Assembly: GCA_902806595.1 (NCBI GenBank)
Contig: CADCXC010000005.1
Span: 1,674,001 to 1,738,000 of the forward strand
Length of the DNA stretch: 64,000 bases
DNA from: Pyrenopolyporus hunteri
Lineage: Eukaryota > Ascomycota > Sordariomycetes > Xylariales > Hypoxylaceae
Reading direction: 5' to 3'
Shown: positions 12,058 to 23,328 of the stretch, piece by piece
Layout: each line of letters begins with the position of its first letter
How positions within the stretch are numbered: position 1 is the stretch's first letter
The notes under the pieces: model-generated
Database searches by the model: none
Seen by the model: only the letters and a program-made list of their open reading frames with translations
Told to the model about the DNA's origin: nothing
Program-made: the position numbers and the translations under genes

Positions 12058-12935
12058 GCTAGCAGAGAGGGCCATTATTTAAGGAGGCGCGAGGGGTGCG
12101 TGTCGAGGAATATATAATGTTGGAGGCTGTTTGAAGTTGGATGGATGGATGGGTGAACACATAACCCTTTTAATGGAGGTGTACCTACCTAGGTACCTAT
12201 CCTGGAGGTAATGAATGGGTGGTGGATGCGGTTGTGTGCCTACCTACCTAATTAACACACACCTATGTACGACGACGAACAGATTAGGCGGCCAGCGGGC
12301 CAGCCGTGTGTGTTGTGTAGGTTGTGTAGGGGAAGATGGGATGAATTAGCTACCTTACCTATCTTATATAAGGTTAGGTACCAAGCTAACCGCTAGCATC
12401 GGGGAGGGAGCAGTATTACTTCTTATTATGTCGGTGGCAACACCTTGACAGACAACTCAGACAGACAGATGTAGATGTGGAAAGGCGTTCACAGAAAGGG
12501 GACGGACAATTGAATAGTATGTGCGCATTATGATTAGGTATGCATGGGCCTTCGACTAGCGACGGCGCACGCTCTCAGTTCTAGATGTCGAGGTCCGATT
12601 TTTATTTGAAATCAACGATTGAAATTGGACTCTGCGCAGACCTATTGCAACTTTATCGTAGCCATCGAAACCTAACTGGCTTCCCTTTTCCAGGCCGCAA
12701 AGCATTCTTTGTACATCGAAAGTTACCTAAGTAAACGTCATTTCCCGCCTCGTCTCCCCCGCCTCCGCCATCTGCTTGTCGGATCCTCGATAGAATAGAA
12801 AATCGAGGCAGCCGGTCGAACGCAGGCCCACGACTGGGCAATCACGGACTTATAAGATAACTTCAGCCCCCCCGAACGCCGAACGCCCAATATCTTGTCC
12901 TTCCTCCTCGATGCTAATTGGCCAGCAACAAAGCT
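12058..12935. other. Convergent intergenic region
   Basis: About 0.9 kb between two genes whose 3' ends face each other. It holds clustered ACCTAGGTACC-type motifs (12181-12201) and short GT-rich repeats near 12308-12330. No coding signal. Confidence 0.6.
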
Positions 12936-14127
12936 CTAAGCTCCTACCAGTCCTAGCCATTCCAGATAGTCTCCTTCATCCTTGGCCACAACGACCTGGA
13001 CGAGGTTGAGCTTGGGCATCCTCTTTAGCATATACCGTATTCCAGGGTCACCCTCGTTTATGACTCTCTTGACGCGGTACAACGATTCGATGTCATACGA
13101 CCGCTCGTCCGTTGAACTGCAAGCTTCCTCCACGATAGGCCGACCGCGGTTTTGGCTACGCCGGTTATAGGTATCGAGCCACAAAAACTTGGCGGCTACC
13201 AACGTTTCCTCCCACCACTCAAAGGTGTCGTCCCTGAACTCGCTGTAGACCTTATGGCACTCTTTAGCGCACTTCCTACCGCACTTGCTCGTGTTGAGGA
13301 TGCCAAGCAGTTTCGGGGCGTCCTCTCGGAGATCGGCGACAACTACGGAGTCGTTGCCAAACAGATACGCCGTCTGGGGATTAACCCGACTAGAAGGAAG
13401 AGAGAACCCGTTAACTTCCCACCCATTATCGGGGAAGACGTTGATGGTTTCAAGTGCGGTTTTGCCTTCGAGTATCATCCAGAACCAGTGTTCGAGCTGG
13501 AAAGGGTCTAGCCTCGTGGATACCGGAGCGGCAACTCCTTGGACTGCGTCGCTCGATGCAATAGCCCAGTCCCTAAATCTATGATCCATGATGGTAATGG
13601 ACGTGAGATAGACTGTTAAATCCCTCGGAGGAGTCACGTTCCAGCTTCGGTCCGCAGTCGATCCTGGCGACCAAATAACTACAGCAGCTATCATTAGCAC
13701 TTCCATTCATAGTACCGATATTAGGTATATCGCGGACCCAAGTTGACAGCGAAGGAACTTGTCAGGAATGGATATATGGATATAGGTAGGTGCACTTACA
13801 GACGTCTCTCTTCGGGTTGAACCAGCCCACCTCAGTAAGTCGGATGTCGTGGCCACACTCCATGAAAAATACTGCTCGCGAGAGAACGCAAGCCTGGGCC
13901 ATAGCTGGCATTCGTAGTCGGGGGCCCTTGGGATCCACCCAGGAGAAGTCCAGCTGAGTAACGACCCGTCTGGGAACGGCGGCTTCCTAAACCGCTATTT
14001 TCAGCTCCAACGGTAACCTCGCGTATTGAGGGAAAGCATCGTGGAACAAGACCAGACGGGATTCGCGAGATTTGCCATTGCGGGAGCGTTTCTTTTCGGC
14101 GCGACGAGAAGAAACCGAGGGCGCCAT
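12936..14127 (-). pseudogene. 2EXR-domain protein gene with an in-frame premature stop
   Basis: Two exons (14127-13800 and 13678-12936) with a 121-nt intron (donor GTAAGT, acceptor GTAG 15 nt after a CTAAT branch site) give 356 codons, but codon 47 is TAG (13987-13989). Before it the frame reads FPQYARLPLELKIAV and after it EAAVPRRVV, so the stop sits where the fungal 2EXR domain has its conserved Trp (LPxELxxxIWExAxPxRVV pattern). After the stop the frame stays open to the expected WFNPKRDV strand and a ~250-residue C-terminal region with Cys/His and Trp-rich stretches. 2EXR proteins are an expanded, poorly understood family in filamentous fungi. It could be a recent pseudogene, a sequence error, or expressed from a downstream Met. 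The alternative acceptor ATAG, 9 nt earlier in transcript order (three extra residues), is also in frame. Confidence 0.7.
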
Positions 14128-17084
14128 CTTTTTCGGGTCGGGTGCGGAGAGTAGAGGTAGGGAGGCGCTGTAGGACGCCTTTGGGTATCTCTCGGGGTTT
14201 GTAGAGATCAATACCGGCAGACTCCACGTTCCCGTCGCCTTGTCGCCTAAAAGGCGACGCGCACGCGTTTTATGGCGGCCCGTGTGCCGAGAAGCAAACA
14301 CAGTGAGAGGGCACAAGATGGAGACGCGCCACAGAAAGCGGGAAATAATACCACCGACGACGTAAGTAGAAGATAAGGAGGAAGGTTTGCTAGGAGGTAT
14401 CTTTTTTTCGTCTCCTGGGATTGCGGGGGACGTGAGGACGGCGCTGGCAGATGTGAGAAAGAGACGGATAGAATGAATAGAACGGACGGAAGGGGAGAGA
14501 AAAGTCCTGGCGCTAGGACGTGCAGCTACCTGCCTCTTATATAGGTGCCTAAGGTGCCTCTTTCTATGGAAACGGGCTACAAGGCAGGTACACCTGAGGG
14601 CGTTCCCACAGACACGCGCCAGGCAGGTAGGTCACGTAGGTACCTACTTGGGTACCTAGACGTAATCACTCAGAAGGTACATAAGTCTTTTTTTTAATAC
14701 ACGGTGTAGAAGTTCGCCTAAGTAACATATCCATTCATCAACCGATTTCTTTTAGCGCTTGATTCATCTCATCGTCTTACCCAGTTGGTTCACTGTCCCT
14801 CATTAGGCATGTATCAACACCCCCTTTTGTTTCACCACTTCTAAACATCATAGATTTCTCACTCGGCCGAATGGCATAGATACCTACATATGTGGACTTA
14901 GGCATTGATTGCTATGTTACTCCTCTGTTAATAACACTTTATAATATTTTCCAGGCGGGTATCTTATTTTCATCAGAAGGCTGTGAAGGGTCGTAGGTGT
15001 TGGTGTTATAGTAACAAAATACCCGGGCTTAGCCCGCCTACAGGCTATGAGGTTTGACTGGATGTAAAGGTATATGATAGGTGAGTGCTGAAGGGCTTTA
15101 TGGTAAGGGTCTATGGGAAGCTCATTATAGCCACGACTCCCCCACGCTATTTTATGTCAAATTACCGAAGGAGGTCCAGACCGAATGCCGCTGAAAGATA
15201 ATTTAAGAAATGGAGCTGGATGTGGGTTGCATGACACTCTGTTAAAGCATATATAGATATGGGATACCCTGATATTGTATGGCAGAATCAAACCCTCAGT
15301 CGCTTCTTCTTCCTCTTCACTATCGTCTGTTAGATTTCCTAGGGATATGGGTATACTTCCAATCAGGTACATAAATACTAGGCTGATTGATAGTAAGGGA
15401 GTTATTTAAACACATCTTCTTAGAATGAATGGTAGTTAAGCTGTTGGGCTAACTGCAACCCATATGTCAACGGATGTAGAATATCCGGGAATCTTTGCGG
15501 ATAACGACCGTATTCTTCAGTGGAGCTTTACCACCAATACCATCATATTCTAGATCCTCAAGATCATCCATATTTTGGTAAGTTACGCTTGAGGACAGCC
15601 CTGCCTTGAATAAAACTTTCTTAGGTGAGTGATAGCTCTCTAGTGACCCTCGTTTGAAATGGAGTTACTTCGCGGTCAATCTAGTACTCCGACGTGTGAA
15701 GTCGTTTTGCGGCTCCTTGGGGGCGATCGAATATTTAAATGAACCCGCTACCCAATGGTAGCAATCTAACAGCCCAAAAGTGTGGGTAAATGAGAATCAT
15801 AAACACGACCATATCTGTTAGCCAAACGCTCAGTTACGCGGTCCGGTCTAACCTCCTAGCGTTGCTACCTACCTCTGTCTGCACCCCCTATCGGAAGCGA
15901 ACTCCAATATTCCGTCGAGCCTGATAGAAGCCAACCCGAATTGAATCTATCCCAGAGCAACTTTAAGCGAGGTAAGACGGGATGGGCTGGGTACACGTAC
16001 TCTCGAGTAGGTTGGTGTGGTGGCCGACTAATCAACGAGCCCCTTAATCAAGGAGATGGGTCTAGAAGGGATAGACAGGATGCAACGGTCTGCCGCACTA
16101 GGTAGACACCATCTCCTCTCTCTACCTAACGTATGCTCGTATTACCTGTAGGTACATGTCTACTCGTACTCGCTACCGGCGTTATAAGCTTACCAACGCG
16201 TACATAGTATTGGTTTTGCGAGAGAGGTAAACAAGTACCTGGGTTCAGATTCCCTCACGATTAGCTACAAACTCCTTTTACGCCTTGCATCCACCCTTAC
16301 CCCGGCCACCGAGCGCTATAAGAGTAGGTACTCGGAATAGACACGCGGTAATCTCCTTACCACGGCATCCTTCAAGTAGGATAAAACGCATATATATGAA
16401 TGCCTCTTAACAGCAACGATAAAGCCCCCCATTCAATAGAGTAGCGAATCGCCATCGTACGACAATGGTAAGATTGTAGTTAGAATCGTAGGCCAAGTGC
16501 ATATAACGGATCAAAATAAACCAATGAAAGCCCTTAGTGATATATACAGCACGAGCCCCTCGATAGCAGGACACCCTCGGGGCTGGGTCGCTGTTCGGTA
16601 GTATCTCTGAGATAGCGCAGGGACGTCGATCGTGTCGCCAACGCCTTTCGCAGTTCACCGAAGCGCGACGACGACGTCTGCAATACACATCGACCTACAT
16701 ACAGTGCTCTGGACACGGACTCGTTCCGGAAACGATATGTCGAAGCCATGACAGACCGACTATGCATGCAACCTGTCCGCCATGCATGATGGCCTACCCG
16801 ACCGCTCCCTACGAAAGATTCACGTGGTTCTCGAATGTTGTCATCTTTATGAAGATATAGAAGTCGCCTGATACGTCGTGGGGCGAGGTCCGATCGTGCC
16901 CGGCACCTAAACTAGGAATATTACGTGCTTTAAGCACCTTGACAGCCAGGGGTTTGATGTCACATCTATTGCTGGACCCTTAGCATCCACCTACATATGC
17001 ATCGGCTACCGCATCATCGCGCACGTACGCCATAGAATCACCTGATCCTTCCATTCACGCCCAGCTTGAAAACAAGGGTTATAC
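14128..17084. other. Gene-free 3-kb region with an A+T-richer core
   Basis: No gene can be supported. The stretch 14690-15640 looks richer in A+T than its surroundings and may be old, decayed repeat DNA, but I found no paired long terminal repeats or transposase-like frame. Motifs of the ACCTAGGT type occur at 14626-14660. Confidence 0.5.
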
Positions 17085-20000
17085 CTAACCATCCCACGGA
17101 TCAACGAAGACCGTTCCGGGCAGAACCGGCTTCTCCATCGGCTCTATCATGCCTTGCTCGTACATCAGGAGCCACACCGCGTCGGGATCGACCGCTTCCA
17201 GTGCGGCTCGGGCCTCGTGGTTAGTGGATAGCGTGTCCGCTAGTAACGAGAGGATCTGATCAAACACGTCGTCGTCGATCTGAACGAAAGATACTATGGC
17301 GACTAGGAGCTCCTGCACAGCTTCCCAGACTTGCGCTGCCTGAGTAAATCTCCCTAGGCCCGCGTTCGAGACGGCTTCAACAGTTCTGCTAGGATTTTTG
17401 GCTTCGATGCCGTCTCGGGAGCGGATTGGTATCAGTATATCTTGGCGATCTTGCTTGATATTGTGGCCCGCTTGTTTGGTGCCTTTCGGTTTGATATTGG
17501 ATCTGGTCGCCTCTGCCTTAATCTTCCTGCACCATCCGCCAAGGTTGTCCCACCATTCCGTCTTTATCCTTGTGTTCAGGAAGTCTCCGGCACTCCGGCA
17601 CAATGTAGCGAGGGCCTTGCAGGCCGATATGCTGACGAATGGTTCGTGGTCGTATAATCTCTCGACTAGGACGGGCCATATTGAATTGACTAGGGGCAAG
17701 AATGCATCTTCGTCAGGCGAAAGTGCTGGGCAAACAGTATTCAGGAGGTCGAGGAGCGATTTACGCAACGTCGGCGAAGGGGATGTTAGGTAATGCTGAG
17801 TTAAGTCCGTAATTCGAGCGAGAATTTCGAAGGTAGGTGTCTTAGGCGGTGGCGGTTTCTCAACTTCATTACCATTTTCCACGTCGTCTTCGTCGTCTTC
17901 GTTTCCCTCATCCGACCCATCTATAGGCCCGGCTGGTTTTGTTTCTTTCCAAGGTCGTTTTGGATGCGGTTCGACCTCCTCGGGCTCGATTTCTTCCAGC
18001 TTTCGCTTCTCTCGTTTCTCTATGCGGCTAGAAAGAATAGCCAATATATCTTGAGTCGTGGCCACTGCTTGCGGACTTTTCTTGTGGTCCTTGCTAGAGG
18101 ATTTTACTGAATCTAAAAGCAGGTGATCAGAGTTCGATCCTTGCTGCACCACTTCTGTGAGAACACTAAATAGACTTTCCACGAACAAGGGGTAACCGTG
18201 ATAATTGTCGAGAGCCGCGAAAATCGACGCAATCACATCGTCGAGGTATGGGATCAATTTTGGACCAGTAAGCTTTATCATCATCCGCAAGACCTGAGTG
18301 GACGTAGGGGATATATCAAAAGTATTTAGACGCAAGGATACCGAGTTGACCATGTAGTCGACGTTCTCGATGATTAGGTCGGTAACATTAGAGTATCCGC
18401 ATGAAGCGGCGATACTATTAAGGCTGATTATCGCATGGTCGCGTAATTTAGGGACTCCGGAACCTAGAAATGTAGTGATGGGATACAAGACATCGATGAG
18501 TTCCGGTCGAAAGCCCTCTTTCATCCTCGAGGCAGCGAAAGTTGTAACCTCTATGGCTAGAGCTTGCAACCGCCAATCAACGTCCTCTCCCTCAACCTGG
18601 GAATCTAGGATAGTAACCGACAAAGAGTATAACTCCTGGAACATAGACTCGGCCCCATCTGATGTGCCAGTTGCCAAGCCCAGGTCGATGAAATCTGCTA
18701 GGTCCGAAGACTGCGATAAACTGGACTTAACCAGTTCGAAGGCTAACCAGTAAGAGACAATCCGACTAATTCCGGTCGAGTCCCGAACATAGTCGAGCAA
18801 ATCGTCTGCTAACCTGCCCTGCTGCGGAGTTGATTCAACATTCGATAGTAAATCAAGGAGCGCTATTCGCGTAGATCGCTCTGTTTCTTGTGCGATTAGA
18901 ATAGGAGGAAAAGTCTTGGGTTCATCCCTCGTAACGACGCTCATGTTCAATTCGACAGCCTCTGAAGACAGTTCTGACATGCCACCGGATTTTGATGCTA
19001 GGACAAGCGCCGTAGCGGTATCCCTAAGCGAGGCAGCCAGTGAGCCGTCTAGGATAGGCGAGTCAATCTGAAGGGTCGCGATAAAATGTTGGCCTTTAAT
19101 TAGGTTCCGAATCGCTCGTTGCTTGATCTTCTCATCATTGGATTGTACTATTCGCGGAAGACTGGTAACCCAGTTGTACACCGCCGTCTTAATCGTATCT
19201 CCTAGTTCTAGGTAGATCCTAGCTAGGTCGGTCAAACTCGTCTCAAATGCAGATTTCTCGTTATCGACATTCGTCAAAATCATGGCACTCTCGACGAGGA
19301 TGTAAACGCATTCAGCCAGTGACTGATGGCATTCATCCAGAAGGGTGATACACAGTCTTTCCAAGGCGGCCCGGACGTCGTCGGAATCGGCATTACGCAA
19401 TTTTAGCACGCTCGCAAGAGCGAGTTTTATTTTTGATGTGGTTGCCTTCAACCAAGAAGGTGTTAGGACCTTTCCTTCGCCAGTGTTTTCACTTTCTCCC
19501 GGAGCTTGTTTCTTCATGATCCCCATGACTTTTAGGTCACCTAGGACCCTTGTAAGCACATCCCTCAAAGCGTTGATGCCGCCGACCAGGACTCTTCTCT
19601 GGTTTTTCCATGCCGCGGGGGGAGTAAGCAGTCTACTAAGGGATGATACTATTCCAGGCAGAAAAGTAGCCAAGGCGGCTTGATCTCTGATTGCGACGAG
19701 AAGCGCGTCTAGTGTCTGAAGAGCCTCAAGCCGAATATCTGGAGTCCTACCATCCGTGATGCAGTCTAAGACGACAGTAACTGCATGGCCTAAAGCAGGA
19801 ACTGAGTTCGTATCTACTAGTGCCGCTGATCCCGCTGGCGAAGAACCGGTAGCTTTCACCAACGACGTCAGGGCCCGGAGTGCTTCCAACTCCGTCTCCT
19901 CGGGAATAGGGTCCTTCCTCTCTTGGCCAGGAACGCCGCCGACAATAAATGTGAGGAATATGAGGAGTTGCTGAGAGAGATCGTTTGGGATCTTGGCTTT

Positions 20001-20390
20001 CCATCCATATTGAATTAATATTCTCAGGCACTTGATGGTCAGCTCTGTTAATCGAATAGGATACAGCTGCTGATTTCGCAGGATGTTGGAGAGCGGGAAA
20101 AAGGCATAATCGGCAAGCTTGTCATCTAAAACAGACTCGTCGGTAGAGATCTGCCTATCCAAGACGGCAGAGAGGTCTTGGACGACGTTTATCAGGTCTT
20201 TGGCACTTGCTTTCTTGTCCGGTGCACGGACGGACAAGTTATTGATAGCAACGCAACGAGGCTTGAGCTAACGTCTGGTCAGCAATCGCAGTTCTCACGG
20301 CAAACGAAGGCAAACGAAGGCAGTGGGAGAAAAGGGCTATCAAACCTCTTTGAAAAACTCATTCCTCGGGCCCGAGGAGTTGCTGGCCAT
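17085..20390 (-). CDS. TTI1: TTI1, HEAT-repeat subunit of the Tel2-Tti1-Tti2 / ASTRA complex
   Basis: Two exons: a 15-codon first exon (20390-20346) and a long second exon (20267-17085), separated by a 78-nt intron, giving 1075 residues. The long frame alone has no ATG at its conserved start; the small exon supplies MASNSSGPRNEFFKE and continues LKPRCVAINN, which matches the FFKELKPxCV opening I know from fungal Tti1. The protein is all helical repeats (HEAT/ARM-like), with an acidic low-complexity insert rich in Glu/Asp near residues 770-800. Tti1 works with Tel2 and Tti2 as an Hsp90 co-chaperone that stabilises PIKK kinases (TOR, Tel1/ATM, Mec1/ATR, Tra1). The conserved N-terminal ASAKDLINVVQDL and LADYAFFPLSNILR and the C-terminal tail support the call. 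Confidence 0.85.
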
Positions 20391-21133
20391 CTTGAGATGG
20401 TTTTATCATCATAGCCAAAGATGTGGCGTATATTGTTACTGAACAGTGCGATGATGAGGAGTTCCAGGCACTGCTAATGGTATTTGTTTGGTTTAATGGT
20501 ATTTTGGCGATGGTAAATTGATTGACACTTATTTGTTAGTAGATTAACGGGTTGTCCCGGGTAGCAAGGAATATGCATCTATCAAATTAAGTACTTACCT
20601 ACCTAGGTACCTATGTACCCACCTACCCTAAAGCGCGCCCGCATAGAATGGAGACTGCCCCTGGGACTTTTACATCATGAGCATACAATACTCAAGGTAA
20701 CAGAACCGAGCATCTACGTACGGATGTGGCTTTCAAAAGTTCTGTCCATACTAGAAATATTAGCCAGCCGTCATACTATCTCTACAGCTGTCTGCCAGCC
20801 GTTCTATCTTAAGATAACGACCACCATATTATATACGCTAAATTTTAATGAGTACCCGCTATAATTCAGCGCGTATTCACTAAGATTTAGTGGACATCCT
20901 GAAATTTTAGCCTTGGATAATAGCCCTGTCATTTTTTCGAAAGTACGCCAACTGGTGCCGCACTGACAAAATGATGTGGCAGCTGGTGGATTTTTCTAGT
21001 ATGGACAAAACTTTTGAAAGCCACATCCGTAATCTATCTCATATTTCTGGGTTTACTACCGAAATTCCTTATGGGGAGAGGTTTTTCATAGAATAACTTG
21101 ATTATAACCCGAAGATCTGCTTGAGAGAGGGAA
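20391..21133. other. Divergent intergenic region carrying a MITE
   Basis: Promoters of TTI1 (minus) and the DUF1749 hydrolase (plus) share 743 bp. ACCTAGGTACC-type motifs lie at 20596-20613, and a 309-bp inverted-repeat element fills nearly half the region, ending about 105 bp before the hydrolase ATG. Confidence 0.65.
20721..21029. mobile_element. TA-flanked inverted-repeat element (Tc1/mariner-type MITE)
   Basis: The 34-bp ends (20721-20754 and 20996-21029) are inverted copies of each other with one mismatch, beginning CGGATGTGGCTTTCAAAAG; weaker pairing extends further inward. The dinucleotide TA sits immediately outside both ends (20719-20720 and 21030-21031), the target duplication expected of Tc1/mariner/pogo-type transposition. 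The 309-bp unit is too short for a transposase and has no open frame, so it fits a non-autonomous miniature element. Confidence 0.8.
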
Positions 21134-22088
21134 ATGACGCAGTCACGGACCTTCACCACGACGGTGCATCCCTTTGAATCCCCAACGCCGCACGCCTGTG
21201 CCTATGAAATCGGCCTCCCCAACGCTAGGAATGCCTTAGTATGCATCGGCGGGCTCGGCGACGGGCCTCATACGGTGCCTTATCCGCGTGCCATAGCCAA
21301 ACGCCTAGAGACGGAGCCAGAGCTCGGCTACTCTGTGTTCGAATTCAGATTGAGGAGTTCTTTCTCGGGCTTTGGGTTCGCTCGTCTAGCTGACGACGTA
21401 GCCGATATTTCGGCGCTTGTCAAATACCTGCGAAGCATAGGAAAGCAACGTATAGTCCTGCTGGGCCATTCTACTGGATGCCAGGATTGCATGGAGTACA
21501 CGTCACCTTCTCACGACCTCGCACCCGTTGAGGGATATATTTTACAAGCGCCTGTATCTGACCGTGGCGCACTAGCGTTAGAGATGGGTGCAGCTCAGCT
21601 AGATGAAAGCCTCACCGTCGCCAAAGAGCTCATCAGCTCTGGTAAAGGCCATGCGCGCATGTTACCCGAGCATGTCTCACCTTCTTTCCGTAACACACCA
21701 ATATCCGCATCGCGGTGGTATGCTCTAGGAGCACTAGAGTACGTAATATAGTGCCTAGCACGGATGTCCGTTAGTGGCTTGGGTATCTAACTTGTCTCAT
21801 AGTGGCGAAGACAACTACTTTGACCCCGAACTGCCGGACGACATAGTTGCGCCCTACTGGGAGCGAATAGATAAACCCATCCTTATACTTCACTCAGGAA
21901 GCGACGAGTTCGTGCCCCGTTCCATTGATAAAAATGCGCTGATTCAGCGCTGGAGGACGCTTTGCCGGCCAGGCATCGCAAGCGAGCTCTCGGGTACGAT
22001 TCCGGGCGCCGGTCACAGAGTGGAGGAGCCAGAGGCAGAGGAATGGCTTGTTAAAACGGTTGCCAAGTTTCTACAAAGCATCAAGTAG
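21134..22088 (+). CDS. Alpha/beta hydrolase of the DUF1749 (UPF0613) family
   Basis: Two exons (21134-21738, 21803-22088) with a 64-nt intron (GTACGT...CATAG) joining ALDGEDNYFDPEL in frame; 296 residues. The fold is an alpha/beta hydrolase: nucleophile elbow GHSTG with Ser about residue 113, Asp in HSGSDEFVP, and His in PGAGHRVEEP, so the triad is intact. An early GGLGDG motif can form the oxyanion-hole loop. No signal peptide or membrane segment, so cytosolic. This fungal family (PF08538) is often found next to siderophore or secondary-metabolite genes in other species, but the substrate is unknown; here the neighbours do not suggest one. A MITE lies in its promoter. Confidence 0.82.
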
Positions 22089-23328
22089 TCGGGCAAGAGA
22101 TCCAACAATCAAAGTTCAGGTAGCCAATCCTCTCCCTAACGACTACCCGGGTATGCGCATACTCCGCCACATCTACCGCTGACGGGCCCGCGAGGAAACG
22201 GGAATAAAATTAAGACATCGAATGATGAACCATTCTCTCGTAATTCAGATGCGATAAGCTCTTCGGCAAGTCGCCGAAGTGCAGTCTACGCCGCGTTCAT
22301 GAAATCAATGTTGGTGGTCGGCGATCGTCCATAGCTCGGAGACCTCCCTCAAAATTGTCATCGCCGAAACATCTCAGGTGGACACTAGTAGGACGGCGAG
22401 TCATAAACTAGAAAAGGGCTACCAAAAATTCTGGCACCTCAGGTTTTTTCTTCTCTAATTAACTTTCTGAAATCTGATTGTTATCTCCCAAAGTCCGAGC
22501 GATCAGGTTTAGCGTCGTCATCTCTCAACTCGCAAATAATCTCGGAAAATGTGTTTCGGCGCAACGTGCCCGGCCTGCTGTTAGTGATCCTCCGATACCT
22601 ATCGTCTTAGTCCCAACCCCGCCTATCACTAAATACACGTTATTAGAGATTAATAGATTAACAATACTATAGCAGGAAAGTCGTGGCGGGGATGCGGCTC
22701 GCACATCTCGGCTGCTCTTGCGGGGGTCCCGGAGAAGCAGTGGTGCACCTGCGAGCCGCGAGTCACGGTCGACGGGAAAGCCTACCCTCCGTCAGCGAAG
22801 ATGGGCGTACCCGGGCTATCCTGGCTGGGTGGTATGTTCGGAAGCGGAGGTAGTGAGCGGCCAAACGGTAATGCGAACACGAATAACAAGGGAGAGCTTT
22901 AAGCAGCAAATTCGCAAAACTCGATATGCTGTATGTCGGTTTTTGTCAAATAACCAACCCTCTTATCTACTGTCAAGCCTACCTCCTAGGAGGTAGGTAA
23001 CATACCTAGTTATAGTACGAAATATTGATGACATCGGCAAGCTTTCTTAGTCTTCGGGTATTTCTCGCGCTGCGACTTCGCTCCTCACTAAATGCCCCTC
23101 ATCTTAATCATCATACCACCCCACCTTGAGATACTCCGGGGATATTTACTATCTTAGATACTCCAGAGATAAAGAACATCAGTTTGCGAACTTTATCAGA
23201 GGGCCTACGAATATAGAATCTTATACTTCTTTTCCCTCGCGCAACTTATTCAGTCCAATCATTGAACCGGTCTCTCAAAAGATTAAAATGTAAATATTTT
23301 CTTTAGAACAGATGGAAAATCGCCTGAA
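22089..23328. other. Intergenic region between hydrolase and P450
   Basis: About 1.2 kb without a supported gene. A GC-richer block at 22678-22870 gives a 92-codon frame with no recognisable features. A short perfect palindrome of the CTACCTCCTAGGAGGTAG kind lies near 22979-22996. Confidence 0.5.

Noticed and set aside
13832..14227. 131-codon minus-strand frame that avoids the stop at 13987
   Set aside because: Wrong phase: it has no family likeness, while the frame with the stop shows the 2EXR pattern on both sides.
14690..15640. Possible LTR retrotransposon remnant
   Set aside because: A+T-richer, but no paired terminal repeats, primer-binding site or polyprotein motif could be shown.
16225..16265. 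GGGTTCAGATTCCC, resembling a tRNA T-arm
   Set aside because: The short stem pairs but no 5' tRNA half is present at the right distance.
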